DNA of 64,000 bases from Capitulum mitella (Eukaryota; Arthropoda; Thecostraca; Pollicipedomorpha; Pollicipedidae): assembly GCA_030062745.1 (NCBI GenBank), contig CP099849.1, positions 19,266,144-19,330,143 of the forward strand. The letters are read 5' to 3'. Shown one piece after another: positions 12,601 through 23,200 of the stretch. Every line of letters starts with the position of its first letter. Position 1 is the stretch's first letter. Below the pieces are notes generated by a model. The model was not told the origin of the DNA. It did no database searches and worked only from the letters and a program-made list of their open reading frames with translations. The position numbers and the translations under genes were made by a program.

Positions 12601-13486
12601 ACGATTCATATGGAAACTTCTACACTATTGCCTTGACGACTGTGTTTTGACGACAATGTCCGTGAAATTTGACTTACTTACTTCATTGTTACATGTTTCC
12701 CTGCGGCTGGAGATAAAATCATCACACCACTTGCGAGTTAAAACATTCTTTTAAAACAACTCGTCTTGACTCGCTGTTTAACATTTTTTTAAACCGCTCG
12801 CGGTATGACATATATTTTAAAAACGCCGTTTCGAAGAGCATTTCTGAAAAAAAAAAACATATGCAGTTGTTTGTTTCGGGTCATTGCTTGATGCTTTTCC
12901 ATAAGAAAGAGAACACTACACAAGTGAATAAAATGTCCATCGCAACAAGCCGAGAACAAACTGTAAACGAGAACGTAGGAAACATTTCTTCCCGAACTGA
13001 TGTCCACAATGCATTGATTAGTATCTGGTTTTTCTTCACCATATTCCGTTCCGACCTTAAACCCCAGGCGTACCAGGCCCACACAAATCGCTGTTTTACC
13101 TTTTAGCTCCAAAGTCAAAGGCAGTATGACCTTTTGCAAGGTCACCGTACCTGTCTTCCCTCATTCAGATCATAATGGGACTTACCGTTCCTGTTTCCTG
13201 ACGTTTCACATCCTGTTAGGGCTCCTAGTAACATATGGCTCTCCTGTTCCAGATCCTGGTGGGAATCCTCCTGATGATTCTCGGAGCTTTGGACATCACT
13301 GACAGTTCCCCGACTCAAAGGGCGGCAGACATCATCAACGACGTCAGCATTATACTTGTCTTCATCGTCACTCTGCTTAACATTGTTATCGCTGCCTTCG
13401 GCATAGAAAACACCAAAAAGATTTATGTGGAAGCTGCACCTCAACCAGAATCGTCTGCACAGCTTCGGTATTGGGACATAAAATGA
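3841..13486 (+). CDS. Ninjurin-family membrane protein gene, copy A, with three alternative last exons
   Basis: Spliced gene: 3841-3885, 5551-5727, then one of 7527-7736 (3a), 10591-10791 (3b) or 13253-13486 (3c). All junctions are phase 0 with GT/AG ends. Predicted isoforms are 143, 140 and 151 residues, close to the ~150 of vertebrate ninjurins. Exon 2 holds the family signature: NRYATKK at residues 22-28, MLDVALL at 34-40, NASQL at 43-47, then FYTLMVTLISVSIGLQ as the first half of TM1. The paired lysines and the Asp of MLD match positions known to matter for NINJ1 oligomerisation. Known role: ninjurins are small plasma-membrane proteins with two TM segments, acting in adhesion and, for NINJ1, in membrane rupture during lytic death. 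The role here is inferred from family only. I chose the start at 3841 because it is the only in-frame ATG before a perfect GTGAGT donor; the frame is open further upstream but has no ATG. The alternative last exons are inferred from sequence; no transcript was seen. Confidence 0.85.
5551..5727 (+). CDS. Ninjurin copy A, common exon 2 (helices plus first half of TM1)
   Basis: A 177-nt, phase 0-0 exon between the acceptor CCGACAG and the donor GTGCGT. It encodes residues 16-74 and contains the diagnostic ninjurin block (YATKK, MLDVALL, NASQL) and the start of TM1. The reading frame ends on LQ, exactly where vertebrate ninjurins continue into the glycine-containing second half of TM1. Copy B differs only by a silent change and by Ala42 to Ser. 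Confidence 0.9.
5728..7526. other. Intron between ninjurin exon 2 and exon 3a (copy A)
   Basis: No gene recognised. It includes a short perfect inverted repeat at 6359-6390 that is absent from copy B. The remainder is AT-rich unique sequence. Confidence 0.6.
6359..6390. repeat. 14-bp perfect inverted repeat, present only in copy A
   Basis: AATTCTGGAATCAC (6359-6372), loop TGGC, then GTGATTCCAGAATT (6377-6390). Copy B (about 22675-22700) has only the right arm, with one change, so the left arm was gained in A or lost from B. Confidence 0.8.
7527..7736 (+). CDS. Ninjurin copy A, alternative last exon 3a
   Basis: A 210-nt exon after the acceptor GTCCGTTGCAG: 69 codons and TAG. It starts VLIGILSLSLNLV (second half of TM1), has a charged loop (CRLDREEYARSANAIN), TM2 (LALVFTITTTNVLISAF) and a Pro/Ala-rich tail. 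The exon appears nucleotide-identical in copy B. A possible poly(A) signal AATAAA is at 8396-8401. An in-frame ATG at 7470 would give a 19-residue leader that is also kept in copy B, so an internal start is possible. Confidence 0.8.
   Translation: MLIGILSLSLNLVCDCRLDREEYARSANAINFTSLALVFTITTTNVLISAFDVRPVPAPNAPPSAAGEP
7737..10590. other. 3' flank of exon 3a and intron to exon 3b (copy A)
   Basis: Holds a candidate poly(A) signal at 8396-8401, poly-C tracts near 8640 and 8765-8805, an AGGTCA-rich stretch (8884-9300) and a CA/TA microsatellite (9537-9625). No further gene seen. Copy B is organised the same way. Confidence 0.5.
9537..9625. repeat. CA/TA microsatellite, copy A
   Basis: A run of CA, CATA and TA dinucleotides. 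Copy B has a shorter, purer TA tract at the matching place (25819-25855). Confidence 0.9.
10591..10791 (+). CDS. Ninjurin copy A, alternative last exon 3b (most divergent)
   Basis: A 201-nt exon after the acceptor CGTCGCCCAG: 66 codons and TAG. It begins IVQTIINVVLTVLEAID, followed by a loop and a second hydrophobic segment (NYATLALAMGTTFVDVIWSGF). It keeps the ninjurin layout of half TM1, loop and TM2, but lacks the glycine seen just after the conserved LQ in 3a and 3c. The equivalent exon in copy B carries a nonsense codon, so this form may be dispensable. Confidence 0.7.
   Translation: MVQTIINVVLTVLEAIDGDNALCHYRIPLNYATLALAMGTTFVDVIWSGFGYDAKLPQSPVASREP
10792..13252. other. 3' flank of exon 3b and intron to exon 3c (copy A)
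   Basis: No gene recognised. Stretches such as about 11030-11330 are almost identical to copy B (27280-27580), as expected of a shared UTR or recent duplication. Where copy B has AATAAA (28029-28034), copy A has AATATA (11781-11786). Confidence 0.5.
13253..13486 (+). CDS. Ninjurin copy A, alternative last exon 3c (canonical-like)
   Basis: A 234-nt exon after the acceptor CTGTTCCAG: 77 codons and TGA. It begins ILVGILLMILGALDI, then a loop with TQRAADIINDVS and TM2 (IILVFIVTLLNIVIAAFGI). This is the closest of the three to the vertebrate NINJ C-terminal half, including the ...NI.I.AFG ending of TM2. An ATG 18 nt upstream (13235) is in frame. Copy B keeps the exon with five or more substitutions, mostly in the tail. 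Confidence 0.8.
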   Translation: MLVGILLMILGALDITDSSPTQRAADIINDVSIILVFIVTLLNIVIAAFGIENTKKIYVEAAPQPESSAQLRYWDIK

Positions 13487-15572
13487 AACTTTGCAAGAGT
13501 AACATGACATTCGGAGCATGGGGTTTGTCGCATTGACGATCATCTCGAAAAGGTTAGGATAAATCCAAGGTTATGTCAAAACAAAATGCTTATTCTGGCA
13601 TCCAGCTCATCAAGCCATGCATTTGCGGTCTGAAGTTTGAACGTCATTCACCACTGTGATACCATTACATACAACGATTTCGAATCCTAACATGGCGAAG
13701 GGCCACCCAGCGTACGTTCCTGTCCATGTTGCTTTGAGCTAGCAAGATTGGAACACGCTAGCGTTGACCGGCCTCCATAATGCCTCCATGTTCTGCAAAG
13801 GTCAACGGAAACCGCAGGAGGGTGACGCTAATAGGTCACGCCAGGGACGTTAGGGTTCGCGTTTTTACAAACGGCCACGGCGCCGAACTGTCACGATAAC
13901 TGACGTCACGTCAGACGGACGCCGCGCAAAACTCGGCGGGAGCGCACTGTTCGGCCGGATCGTGCCGAGACCTGACTGCGGAATCAGTCAAGGTCGGCCG
14001 AGGTCGCCATTCGGCCAGCGTCGTTATATGGGGGCACTTCATTTTATTCCTGTTGTTGTCAGCTGTCGCTTGCAGTTGTCGGATCGCGAGCGTGAAGACG
14101 AGTGGCAGGAGAGACGGCTGCTTTTGCGCACGCTTCGCGAGTGTTTGTATCGTGTTGGCGTCAAATCAATTGTTCACGAGTGCCTTCCTCGTCAGGAAAT
14201 AAAAATACCCCATTTAGGGATGATATTGGCATTCGAAAGGTACCCATGCTGACAGAACCAAGTAAATTAAATGACTGCTGCCTTTCTCTAGACATTGTCT
14301 ACCTGTATGTGAAGAGAAACGTAGGGCATGATGTATGTTCATGGCTGAAGAGAATCATATATATGCAAATATTCTCTTTGGATGGCGCATATTTGATGTG
14401 CCTCAAAATGGTGATAATAATGTGGACTCAAAGAAACAGCGGCGACGTTTTTCGTTGTTTTGCAAGGAGAACGTTATACCATAGGCTGCCGGGGAAGACA
14501 AGAAATCACAAACATAAAAAAACGCATTTCTTTCAAATGACTCCTCCGAAAATCTCATAAAGTGGCTACGTTAACACCATGAACAACGGAAACAACATCG
14601 CCGGGAGAAACAGCAAAAACAATTGTAAATAGATCAGAACGGTGCTTTTCCATTCCGCATGTCAAAGGAGTAAGTGAGGAAAAATCAAGGCTCTTCCAGT
14701 CTCATGACATCCGATGGCATACCGGTCATATCGATTGTGGGGTGGCGTTATCAAGTCCTAAGACTCAGGGCCTAGCAACAAAGTCAAGGGCGCTGTCTAC
14801 CAGTTCTCTTGTCAATGCGGCACTAGCTACGTTGGAGGTCGAGTGTGGCCTAACGGCGAATGCTGGCAAAATGTACTGTATTGTACCAAAATGAAAAGGG
14901 AATAACAATGAATTCGTCACTCTGTAGTGCTAGAAATGAAACTGATTGCCATAAAAATTTTGACGTTACCAGCTCAAAGTCCATCAGTTAAGAGCGATTA
15001 AGGGTGACGTGTTTGCTGGTTAAGGATGACGTACACTCGTTGAAGTAGAGATGTATTAAATAGCGTATAAAAAATAAGATAAGATAAAGATAAATATCGT
15101 TGAACCAGAAACACACTGCGGAACGGACACCAAATAATGCTTCCAATAATATCTGTCCTGACATGACCATGTGGTGTTAAATGTGTTGGCTAAAAGACAT
15201 CTCATACTGAAATAGATTTGGCCGTTTTTGAAATGATACGAAATGGAGTATTTGAACTATCGTCTATGGATGGTCTGGCGAGTGATGACGTGCCCCAGGG
15301 CAGCCACGGAGGGGGGGGGGGTAGCGCAGCAGTCGCTGCGCGTGGCGCCGGCCGGCCGCGGCATGCTCAGCTAACCAGTCTCATGTCTTTTTTTTCGGAG
15401 TTTTCTGTGGTTCAGGCGAAAAAAGGCTGAGCTCAAAACAGGGCATATGATTTGCATTGGAAATCTGGTTCACAAAACTTATAGATAAAAGCAAAGTCTC
15501 AAAGGTGTCACGCAATGACTTTTTCCTTCTAGGAACCAGTAATCAAAAGTTTCCGAGAAACACAGAAACCTC
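13487..15572. other. 3' flank of ninjurin copy A to end of duplicon
   Basis: Possible poly(A) signal AATAAA at 14198-14203, about 710 bp after the exon 3c stop, exactly beside a 106-bp indel relative to copy B. Further right is a Penelope-like relic (14652-14851). No other gene recognised. Confidence 0.5.
14652..14851 (+). mobile_element. Penelope-like retroelement relic (linker plus GIY-YIG start), copy A
   Basis: One frame reads IPHVKGVSEEKSRLFQSHDIRWHT, like the conserved YVKGLSE..SRILR..GIRV stretch after the reverse transcriptase of Penelope-like elements. After a frameshift another frame reads KGAVYQFSCQCGTSYVGGR, matching the VY.I.C.CG..YIG.T.R start of their GIY-YIG endonuclease. Order and spacing fit the family. 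Short, frameshifted and dead. Confidence 0.6.
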
Positions 15573-17094
15573 ATGTGTGTCAAGACAGCCCACGGTCAGC
15601 CCATAAAAGCGAACCCTTCAAAAGCGCCCAAAATGCACCATATGATGCATCTCGACGAGCTGAACACGATGGTGCAATTTAATGTTGGATGCATCCAATA
15701 CTTTAGCCTGCAGAGCCAATTATCAATCAAGGGGTGAGAGTTCCTCACTAATATTCACAGCCGACTGCATATAGTCAAGTAGCATCTGAAACGACTTCCC
15801 GTGTCAAGCCGAGCTCAAAACTACCTCTTGTTTATCAATATCTTTTCAACTTTTTGAGAAACATGCATCCAGAACCGGTTTTTCACCTAATGCTTTATTT
15901 CCCATAGGCTTTAACATTGAGGGCAACGGTCGTGAATTGGCCGGCCCCTACGATTTTTCTAATTTTTCGTGTATGGGTACCCCGACCAGGAACACACTGC
16001 CTGGCAGTGAAATTTGCCGGGTGCATTGATATTCTCACCGATTACAAGGGGTGAGAATTTCTCACTAAAATTCACAACCGACTGCATATAGTCGAGTAGC
16101 ATCTCAAACGACTCCCCGTGTCAAGCCGAGCTCAAAACTACCTCTTGTTGACCAATATCTTTTCAACTTTTTCAGTAGCACACATGTCGATTCGGCTTTT
16201 AACCCTATTCCCGGCAGGTGGGGCGGAATCCGCCCTCCCCTCGGGTTTTTTGCTTGCCAATTCCAGGCTTTTTAACGCAGCTTCACGAAACTTGGTCACT
16301 TTTCCTAGCTATTCTTTCTACGTGCCGTTACCGAATTTCAAAATTCTACTTTGCTCAGGGGCGGAGTCAGGCAACGTTTTTAGGAGGCACCTCATGCCAT
16401 TTTTGGCCATGTTAAGGGTAAAAGGGAAATGACTGCCAAAAACAGAGTTTTTAAGATAAAACTTAAAACTTTATATGGATTTATAGCTAAATAGTTGGGC
16501 CATACATAGATGTAATTTTGTTCATCTGACGTTATTTTACAAGGTCAGGTCAAGGTCAAAAGTCAAAATTTGTTTTTTCGCTATAATTTTGGCGCCGTCT
16601 TTTCAAATGCCAAACCCGGAATATATATGACGCAAAAGGGTGCCTTCTACTTGTGTACCAAGTTTCATACTGATATCAGGTCGGGTCACGGAGATATGAC
16701 CTAAAATGTCAGTGCGCGTACCCTATATCGCAGTAGCCATAAAATGGAATTTTTGAAATAGAGTGAATTCAAATGATTGAAAACGTTTAAAGATAATATT
16801 AAATGCATAGGAGATCATTCCAAGTGACCCCAAGGTCACTGGAGGTCATTTAAGGTCAAAGGTCACAAGTTGATCTGAGAAACGTGTGACCATGACAGTT
16901 CCCCCTTTTTCATGTCCCTGGCACCGCCTATGCTAACATTATACAAACATTGTAATGCGATTTGTACTTCTTTAGTATAACATGACTAGCAGAAGCCAAA
17001 AAAGGGTGTTTGCCTCTTTTGTTCATCCAGTTGTTAGAAAACTAATCCTCCTATTTTTGAAACCCTGTGAACGCCCATGAATAAAACGCCCATG
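15573..17094. repeat. Repeat-rich spacer between the two duplicons
   Basis: No gene. Contains a ~165-bp sequence present twice as direct repeats about 318 bp apart (starting near 15731 and 16049), and an AGGTCA/TGACCT-rich tract at 16540-16870. It ends with a small tandem duplication of ACGCCCATGAATA just before repeat R. Confidence 0.6.
15731..16215. repeat. Direct repeat, two copies spaced about 318 bp
   Basis: 15731-15895 and 16049-16215 share GGGGTGAGA, CCGACTGCATATAGTC, GTGTCAAGCCGAGCTC and AATATCTTTTCAACTTTTT. Possibly two units of a satellite or LTR-like element; class unknown. Confidence 0.7.
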
Positions 17095-17455
17095 AATATA
17101 TGGAAGAAATCTGCGAAATTAGACGTGTATCGGCATCCGCGGACATTTACTTGTGCGCTGGTGCCTTTACCTATGCGTTATTAGTCACAGCCCTTGAGAT
17201 TCAGGCCATTTCTCGGTCTCATGCAGTTGGCTATGAGAAAACATATATAGGGCGTAAATTGGCTTACATATTATCTAAAACTAAAAATGAGACCAGTTGC
17301 GAGCTCTTCTCGTCACAGGCTTTCGAACGGTATGCTTATTTTTATCGTGCGACCAACCGTTCGTGAGTTAGAGGGGGGGAGCAGTCAACTGCCCCCCCAG
17401 TCGCCGGTGTTCGGGACGGACCGACGGTCGTGCGCGGGTTAATTATACTGGTGTA
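17095..17455 (+). repeat. Dispersed repeat R, copy 2
   Basis: Matches copy 1 from about 857 onward, and copy 3 also across the part that is homopolymer in copy 1 (GACGTGTATCGGCATCCGCGG region). It marks the left edge of duplicon B. Confidence 0.65.
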
Positions 17456-19280
17456 CTTTGAGACGAACATGTTGGTAGTAAGCATTCTGTGAGTGATTCT
17501 ATCCCGAAACCATAACTCAGATGTGCTTTGGGGGTATCCGTGGTGTCTTTTATCTGGCTGGAACCAATTAATCTCGCAAATCGACTGCCTTTTCCACTCG
17601 GCCTCTGATTTTGATGGTATATCCGCGCCCATGTTTTGCCCAGCAGATTTTGTTAGAAAACTTGGCATCCGGTAAGCCGTGCTAGGGCCGTCTTTATGGC
17701 TGCTTATGAACGCACCTGGGTAGGGCCGAGCCACGACATTTCAGGGGTGAACCATATGAAGGATGAGAATGATGGACAAATCAGACGCGAACAGAGCTTA
17801 AATTCGTCAGTCGCTTGAGGATTTTAAATGGATTAACGATTTAAAGATAAGGTGGGATCAAAATGTCGCATTATTTTCTTTGTCCAAGTAGCTTATCCGT
17901 GTAATCGTCTGTAGCACTTGCAGCACGCAATCATTTCCGAAATATCTTTCGGTGAGCAACGAGACCATAATGTTCATCTGTGAAAAAGACGTCCAAAACA
18001 AAAGAGAAAGGAATGCTGCTACAGCCTCATCAACATCCTATGTTATCCTGCATCCCCAACACATTCATACGCGATGGTAATCATAGCTTTTTGTTGTGAA
18101 ACGTGTGATACTTGTGGGTGTTGGTTTTATTACTGTGAGTACCTGGGCTAACATTAACCCACCATTGGCTGGAGGGTCCGTTTAACGCCCTCCCCCTGCG
18201 CATTTCTTAGATGCCTTCCAATCAAATCAACGCAGCGTCCTGGCACTTGCAGCGCCTTCTCTTACATTACATGTTCGTGTACTGTGAAAAATTTGGAAAC
18301 GATGTCTTCTTAGGTCACGTCTTCATGGCGTCATAAAGACGACCATGTTTTGCGATTCGGCTTTCAATTTTACCTCGCCGCTGTTTTCAGTTTGCCTTCA
18401 GTTTTTTAACTTTCAATTTACCGCTTTATTTTCGGCGCTTTTGAGACGCATAATGACTGTTGTTTGCATTGCATATCAGCATGACCTGACAGTTCAATAT
18501 GGATCACCCCTGGCCTCATGGTAGGCCATCCTACGTCAAATATGTATTTTCCACTTTCCGGATTCAGTGAGAAAGGATTTGGAAAAGGAATTAAATAAAA
18601 TGATTTTTGAATACAGCTAGACAGATTATCGAATATTCTCGCAGCATACTGTACGTACAACTAACACAGCACTTTTTTGCATCAGTGTAACGTTTTTTGC
18701 AGTATGACTCGGCCTTTTTATGCAGATTTCGGCTTAGTGAGTAAACTGATGGCGTCTATTTAACGTTCTAGATGACAGGTGTGGAGATATCAGCCTATGT
18801 AACGTTGTGCAACATTTGGTGGAAATGAGCATCGTGGGACAAACTGATTTGTAGGCTCATCCAACGCCGCCAGATGGAGGCGACCAGCCTACTGAAAATA
18901 CTCTGAGTTTGAGAAAAAAATTGATATGGCACGGACGCGGCAGTGAGGTGTCTTTTTTAGAATATTCACGACAAATGGACCAGTGAACATGTACTTGTGG
19001 CATGACCCGTCATCAGGACGTCAGATTTGACCCAGTCTGGGTCTTTGACCTTCGATGACCCTGGGTCATGTTGCCACTCGAATAAGAGACCGAGCTGTCA
19101 GAGAAAAATTGTCATGTCAACTTTAGCCTTGGTCTCTTTTCATTGTGACTGGGCAACTCTGAAGAAAAGGTTCACTTTTGGTCGAACACGTCGGATGATC
19201 TATGAAGAGTAGAAGAGTTTTGGGTGTTTGACCTGACCTGCGACGTCATCATGTATTATGTTCCTGGATAAGCTGAGTGG

Positions 19281-19475
19281 GTCGAAATATCTGCTCTCGA
19301 AAATACTGGCAACCACATTGACTCTACTGAAGAAAAACTCATGGAAGCCTTTACTGGTGTTGCCGAGAGAGTTTTAGCTCCATTCTGTCCATGTATTGCC
19401 ACAGACCTTAAGAACTTTGAAGCCTTTGAAAACAATCCACGTCAAAATGTGGTTACTGTGCACCTCAGATTATAG
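19281..19475 (+). pseudogene. Unidentified coding-like relic, copy B
   Basis: Counterpart of 2952-3146 with the same length and frame and about six amino-acid changes, none silent that I can see. Open but apparently unconstrained. Confidence 0.3.
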
Positions 19476-19857
19476 CAACAAAAGATTTCCGCTACGTTTC
19501 TAGTATATCAAACAAACTTTATTTACCCAACACAACACTTATACGGCAATACTAGTCGGCACCCGTAGTCGTAAGTCTGTTCTTACACTTCATTTGCCGT
19601 TACTACAGGAAGCAAAGTTGGGCAGGTTTACAAGACGGGACAAGACCTCGGCATTCAGCTTCCAGCTCTGGGGTTATATCTCCGTTTTGACTGGCGGATA
19701 CCGAGAGACGTTCATGACACAGCAATGCTTCGAGCCGTACTAGGAAAGCTGACCGTGACAAGTTTCCTTTCATCCAAACAAACATCACGCGTTTCTCGCG
19801 CCTTCCACTGCCGGTGCAGGAGATTCCACGAACCGGTTTGTTGTGGTCATACACGCT

Positions 19858-20229
19858 CCGTCGCGCATGGCGACGCCTGGCGACCCCTCCGGTCGATGGT
19901 AGCATTCCTGAGCGGCAGCAGCCCCGCTCCACCCGGCTACAGCCAGCGAGAGCGCCGTCGCCGCGCCGTCCAGCGCACCTGCCCTCGCCGATCTCCGCCC
20001 CCGGCCACTGCTGTCTCACGCGGTCCACCACAGCGCCGCAATCGCGTTCCCGACCGTCCCGCCGGAGGGTTTGTCCCCTCCGAGCCGTCTGCCGCCGCTG
20101 AGGGGCCGAGGCGGCTCGCCCATCGCCGCCCTCTCGCTCGAGGACCCCGAGCCGCACGCCGAGGTTGAAATGACCGGAACCGGTCGCGTCGGCGACGTGG
20201 AGTTCCCCGGCATGGTGAGTCGGAGGTGA
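19858..20229 (+). promoter_or_regulatory. GC-rich block around ninjurin copy B exon 1
   Basis: Duplicated counterpart of the copy A block, with a handful of substitutions. Probable promoter/5' UTR region. Confidence 0.4.
20170..20214 (+). CDS. Ninjurin copy B, coding exon 1
   Basis: Fifteen codons (MTGTGRVGDVEFPGM) followed by the donor GTGAGT. It sits in the duplicated GC-rich block and has one amino-acid change from copy A. Confidence 0.63.
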
Positions 20230-23200
20230 CGGCGAACAGCCAGGGCCGGTGCTACGATGCCGCCGGACGACATGGACTTAGCCTCAGAATGCTGCGGTGG
20301 TACGTTTGTTGTCCACCGGCTATCTGATGTGTCACATCGATAAATCCTTTGCCTTTTATAACACTTTCGATGAGTGGTTTCGATCGCTTCAAGCCATTTT
20401 TAGCAGGTTTGCGAAGGAGTCGGGGATGCCTTCTTGTGTGCCGTGAGGGGTGATGTGCAATGTTGCCTCTGCCACCATTTTTTTTTTTAGTCTTAGAATG
20501 GACATCCACGAAAACTTAGCAGATAGCAAACTGCACCTATTATCTTTAGCCGTACCTGTAACCGTACCGTTGTACTTCACTGTTCAATGTGACGCCCCTG
20601 TCTGACTACTATGTCTGATATACGCAATGCACTCAGAGTTCAAGAGAAGCGGTTGGGATGGATGTTTGCATTGGGCTATAAGGTCATTCTCTGTTTTGTG
20701 ATAGGCTGTAGGAAACCAGTCGTTTAAGCATATCCGTCCATTTTTATAACGAGGGTGCGTACAAATAATAAAACTCTGTTATTCGGCTAAGCGGTTTTAG
20801 TTTAAATGCTCCCTTACAGTTCGCAGGCATACTTACAGCAGACATACTTTTTCCTTGAAAATCTACGGAAGGAGGAAAATACGTGGAGGGCAAAATATGA
20901 CGTCTGTGATTTTTTTTATTTTACATTCGGTGTCGTGGACCGTGTGCAGTTCTTAATAACCATGGCTTCATCAACCGTGGGAGAGTCAAGTTCAGGCGTA
21001 AATGACAGGTGAATTCGCAAACCACGATAAATCTTATGTCAAAGCGCCCAGAGGAGAAATATCTAAACCCAGTGACTGTGCTCAAGATGCTGGGCGGCTG
21101 CGAACGCAGATGAGAGCTCTGGTATTTAGTATTACGTCTATCGGACCTTGCTTTAATTTCAAATTAGACACTTCAATTCCATGATCGCTCCTCATCCGCC
21201 CTCGCCCCCCCCCCGTCATAGCCCGAATGATCTCTTTAGCCTCCTCGGACCGCAACTTATCTGTGCCGGACAACATTACGCGGACACGGGAGAACGTCTG
21301 AATTTCCAATGTGAATGCTGTTGGTCATGGTAAGGCTACTGGGTGCTCCCCACTACCACACGTCTTTCTTTCGCGTAGCCCCACTGATGTTTACACTATT
21401 GTTTTGGGAAAACGTAGCCGCAGCGTGTCAGACAGAGGACACCAAGTGGGCGATGCTGCCTTGAGATGTGCAGTTAGATCCAACCGATTCTTGTCACAAA
21501 AGTACACTAACGGCGCAATAATTCAATCATCAAAACTCAACCGGTGGTATTCGTGCAGAAGAATAGTAAAACGTCCAATGATTTTCTTCTTACACTAGTA
21601 TGTGAAGAGTGCCTGCGCAGAATCGTCACCCATTGTAACGCTTCCGTTTTCCATCACATGCGCTCGGTGTGTGTGGTGAAAAATTTAGATGGGACACTTC
21701 AGGCAACGTCTGGACAGCCTAATGGCCCTCGATATCTACGAACAAAATTAACCCGCACCTAAAGCCATGAACCAATGCCTACCCCGACATACATGGTCTA
21801 CATAACAGCGCTCATGTGAAAACACTTCTCCACAGCCCGCGTCGACGTTTTCCTTATTGTCTCTCCGCGCCAACAGCGGAAGTCACTCGACCCCAACCGG
21901 TACGCCACCAAGAAGACGATCGCGCAGGGCATGCTGGACGTGGCGCTGCTCACGTCCAACGCCTCCCAGCTGCGCTACGTGCTCCAAGTGGGCGAGTCGC
22001 ACGAGTTCTACACGCTGATGGTGACGCTCATCTCCGTCAGCATCGGACTCCAGGTACGTGACAGGCCGCGGTCGCCCGACGAGGGGCTCCGCCGGCCTGC
22101 TCTGCCGCACGTGCTGCTGTGACGCGCGTGTCGTGTGCGAATTACGCACGCCGAGAGATCGCGAGAAAGGATCAGAAAGCTTGGTGGCATGCGCCTCCGC
22201 GGAAGTGCTCTCTTTGGTGCATGTCATTAGCTGCGCATGTCGCTGGAGCTCGAACCGCTTGTGCTTGCTTTAAACCTTTCTCTTTCTTTTTTCCCGAAAT
22301 TTGCAGTTTTTTCTGCTGCGTTTTAGGAATATTAGAGTTTTACCTTATGGATGCAGCTGCATAAGTCTCTTGAGTCCCGTTGCCAATTCAATACACTCAA
22401 CTGCATGTTTCCCTTTGATTAGTTTGAAGAAATAAGCCTGTTGCCTAGCTTTACATCTGCACTGTGAACAAAAGCATGTTTCGAAAATAAGACATCAAGA
22501 AGCTATCTAAGACATCAAGAGGCTATGTAGGCCGCCAAAATCACGGAAAACGCACATGAATAAGAGATAACAGAGACCTAATTAGTGGTAGATAAAGACT
22601 GTTTAGAAACTAATGCAAGAGGCTTTTACAAGCAACGTATATCTGAAGAGCGACTCTCTCTATATATAAGCGTGTAACACACTGACGTGATTCCGGAATT
22701 ATCCATGGTCTCACTCAGTACATCTAAACAGTATGGCCCTAGTTTTTTTTAGTACAGCATGCGGATTCAGACGATTGCTCGCAGACATGAGCCTGAAAGC
22801 TATCACTATGAAAACAAAGAGTTCGTAGGCCTAGGAATTTATTCTGTATGTCCGGAATTGGTTATTTCTTGCCTCTTTACTTCTATTAACAAACTAGCAA
22901 CGCTTAAACTAGCTGGAGGCAAACTGGAAGTTACAGGTTAAATAGAAAGGTACAGCAGAGCATAAGGCGAAAAAATTGGCATTGAATTGGTAAGGTTTAA
23001 AAATATTACTTTGTGTTGTTACGAAATGTCGAGAAATTAATGCATTCGTTCTCATTTGAAGATTCGAAATACTGAAATGCAGTAACTGAGACTGTTTTAA
23101 TTAACTACGCGGACGGGAGGAAAATAAAACATTTGCCTCATCTGGAACAAAGTCAACGCTTTTAAGATATCTCCTTAGGACCTAACTTATCGAAGTAATT

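Larger units (their letters stand above)
857..15572. repeat. Tandem duplicon, copy A (about 14.7 kb)
   Basis: Aligns colinearly with 17182-31988, with mostly point differences and small indels. The left end is where both copies begin to match within a dispersed repeat (AGTCACA at 858). The right end is the shared ...AGAAACCTC at 15572/31988, after which the two flanks are unrelated. It contains the copy A ninjurin gene and a Penelope-like relic. Confidence 0.9.

Noticed and set aside
14102..14560. 152-codon + strand frame, partly kept in copy B
   Set aside because: The copies diverge at its start because of a 106-bp indel, there is no known family, and it lies in the 3' flank next to a retroelement relic.
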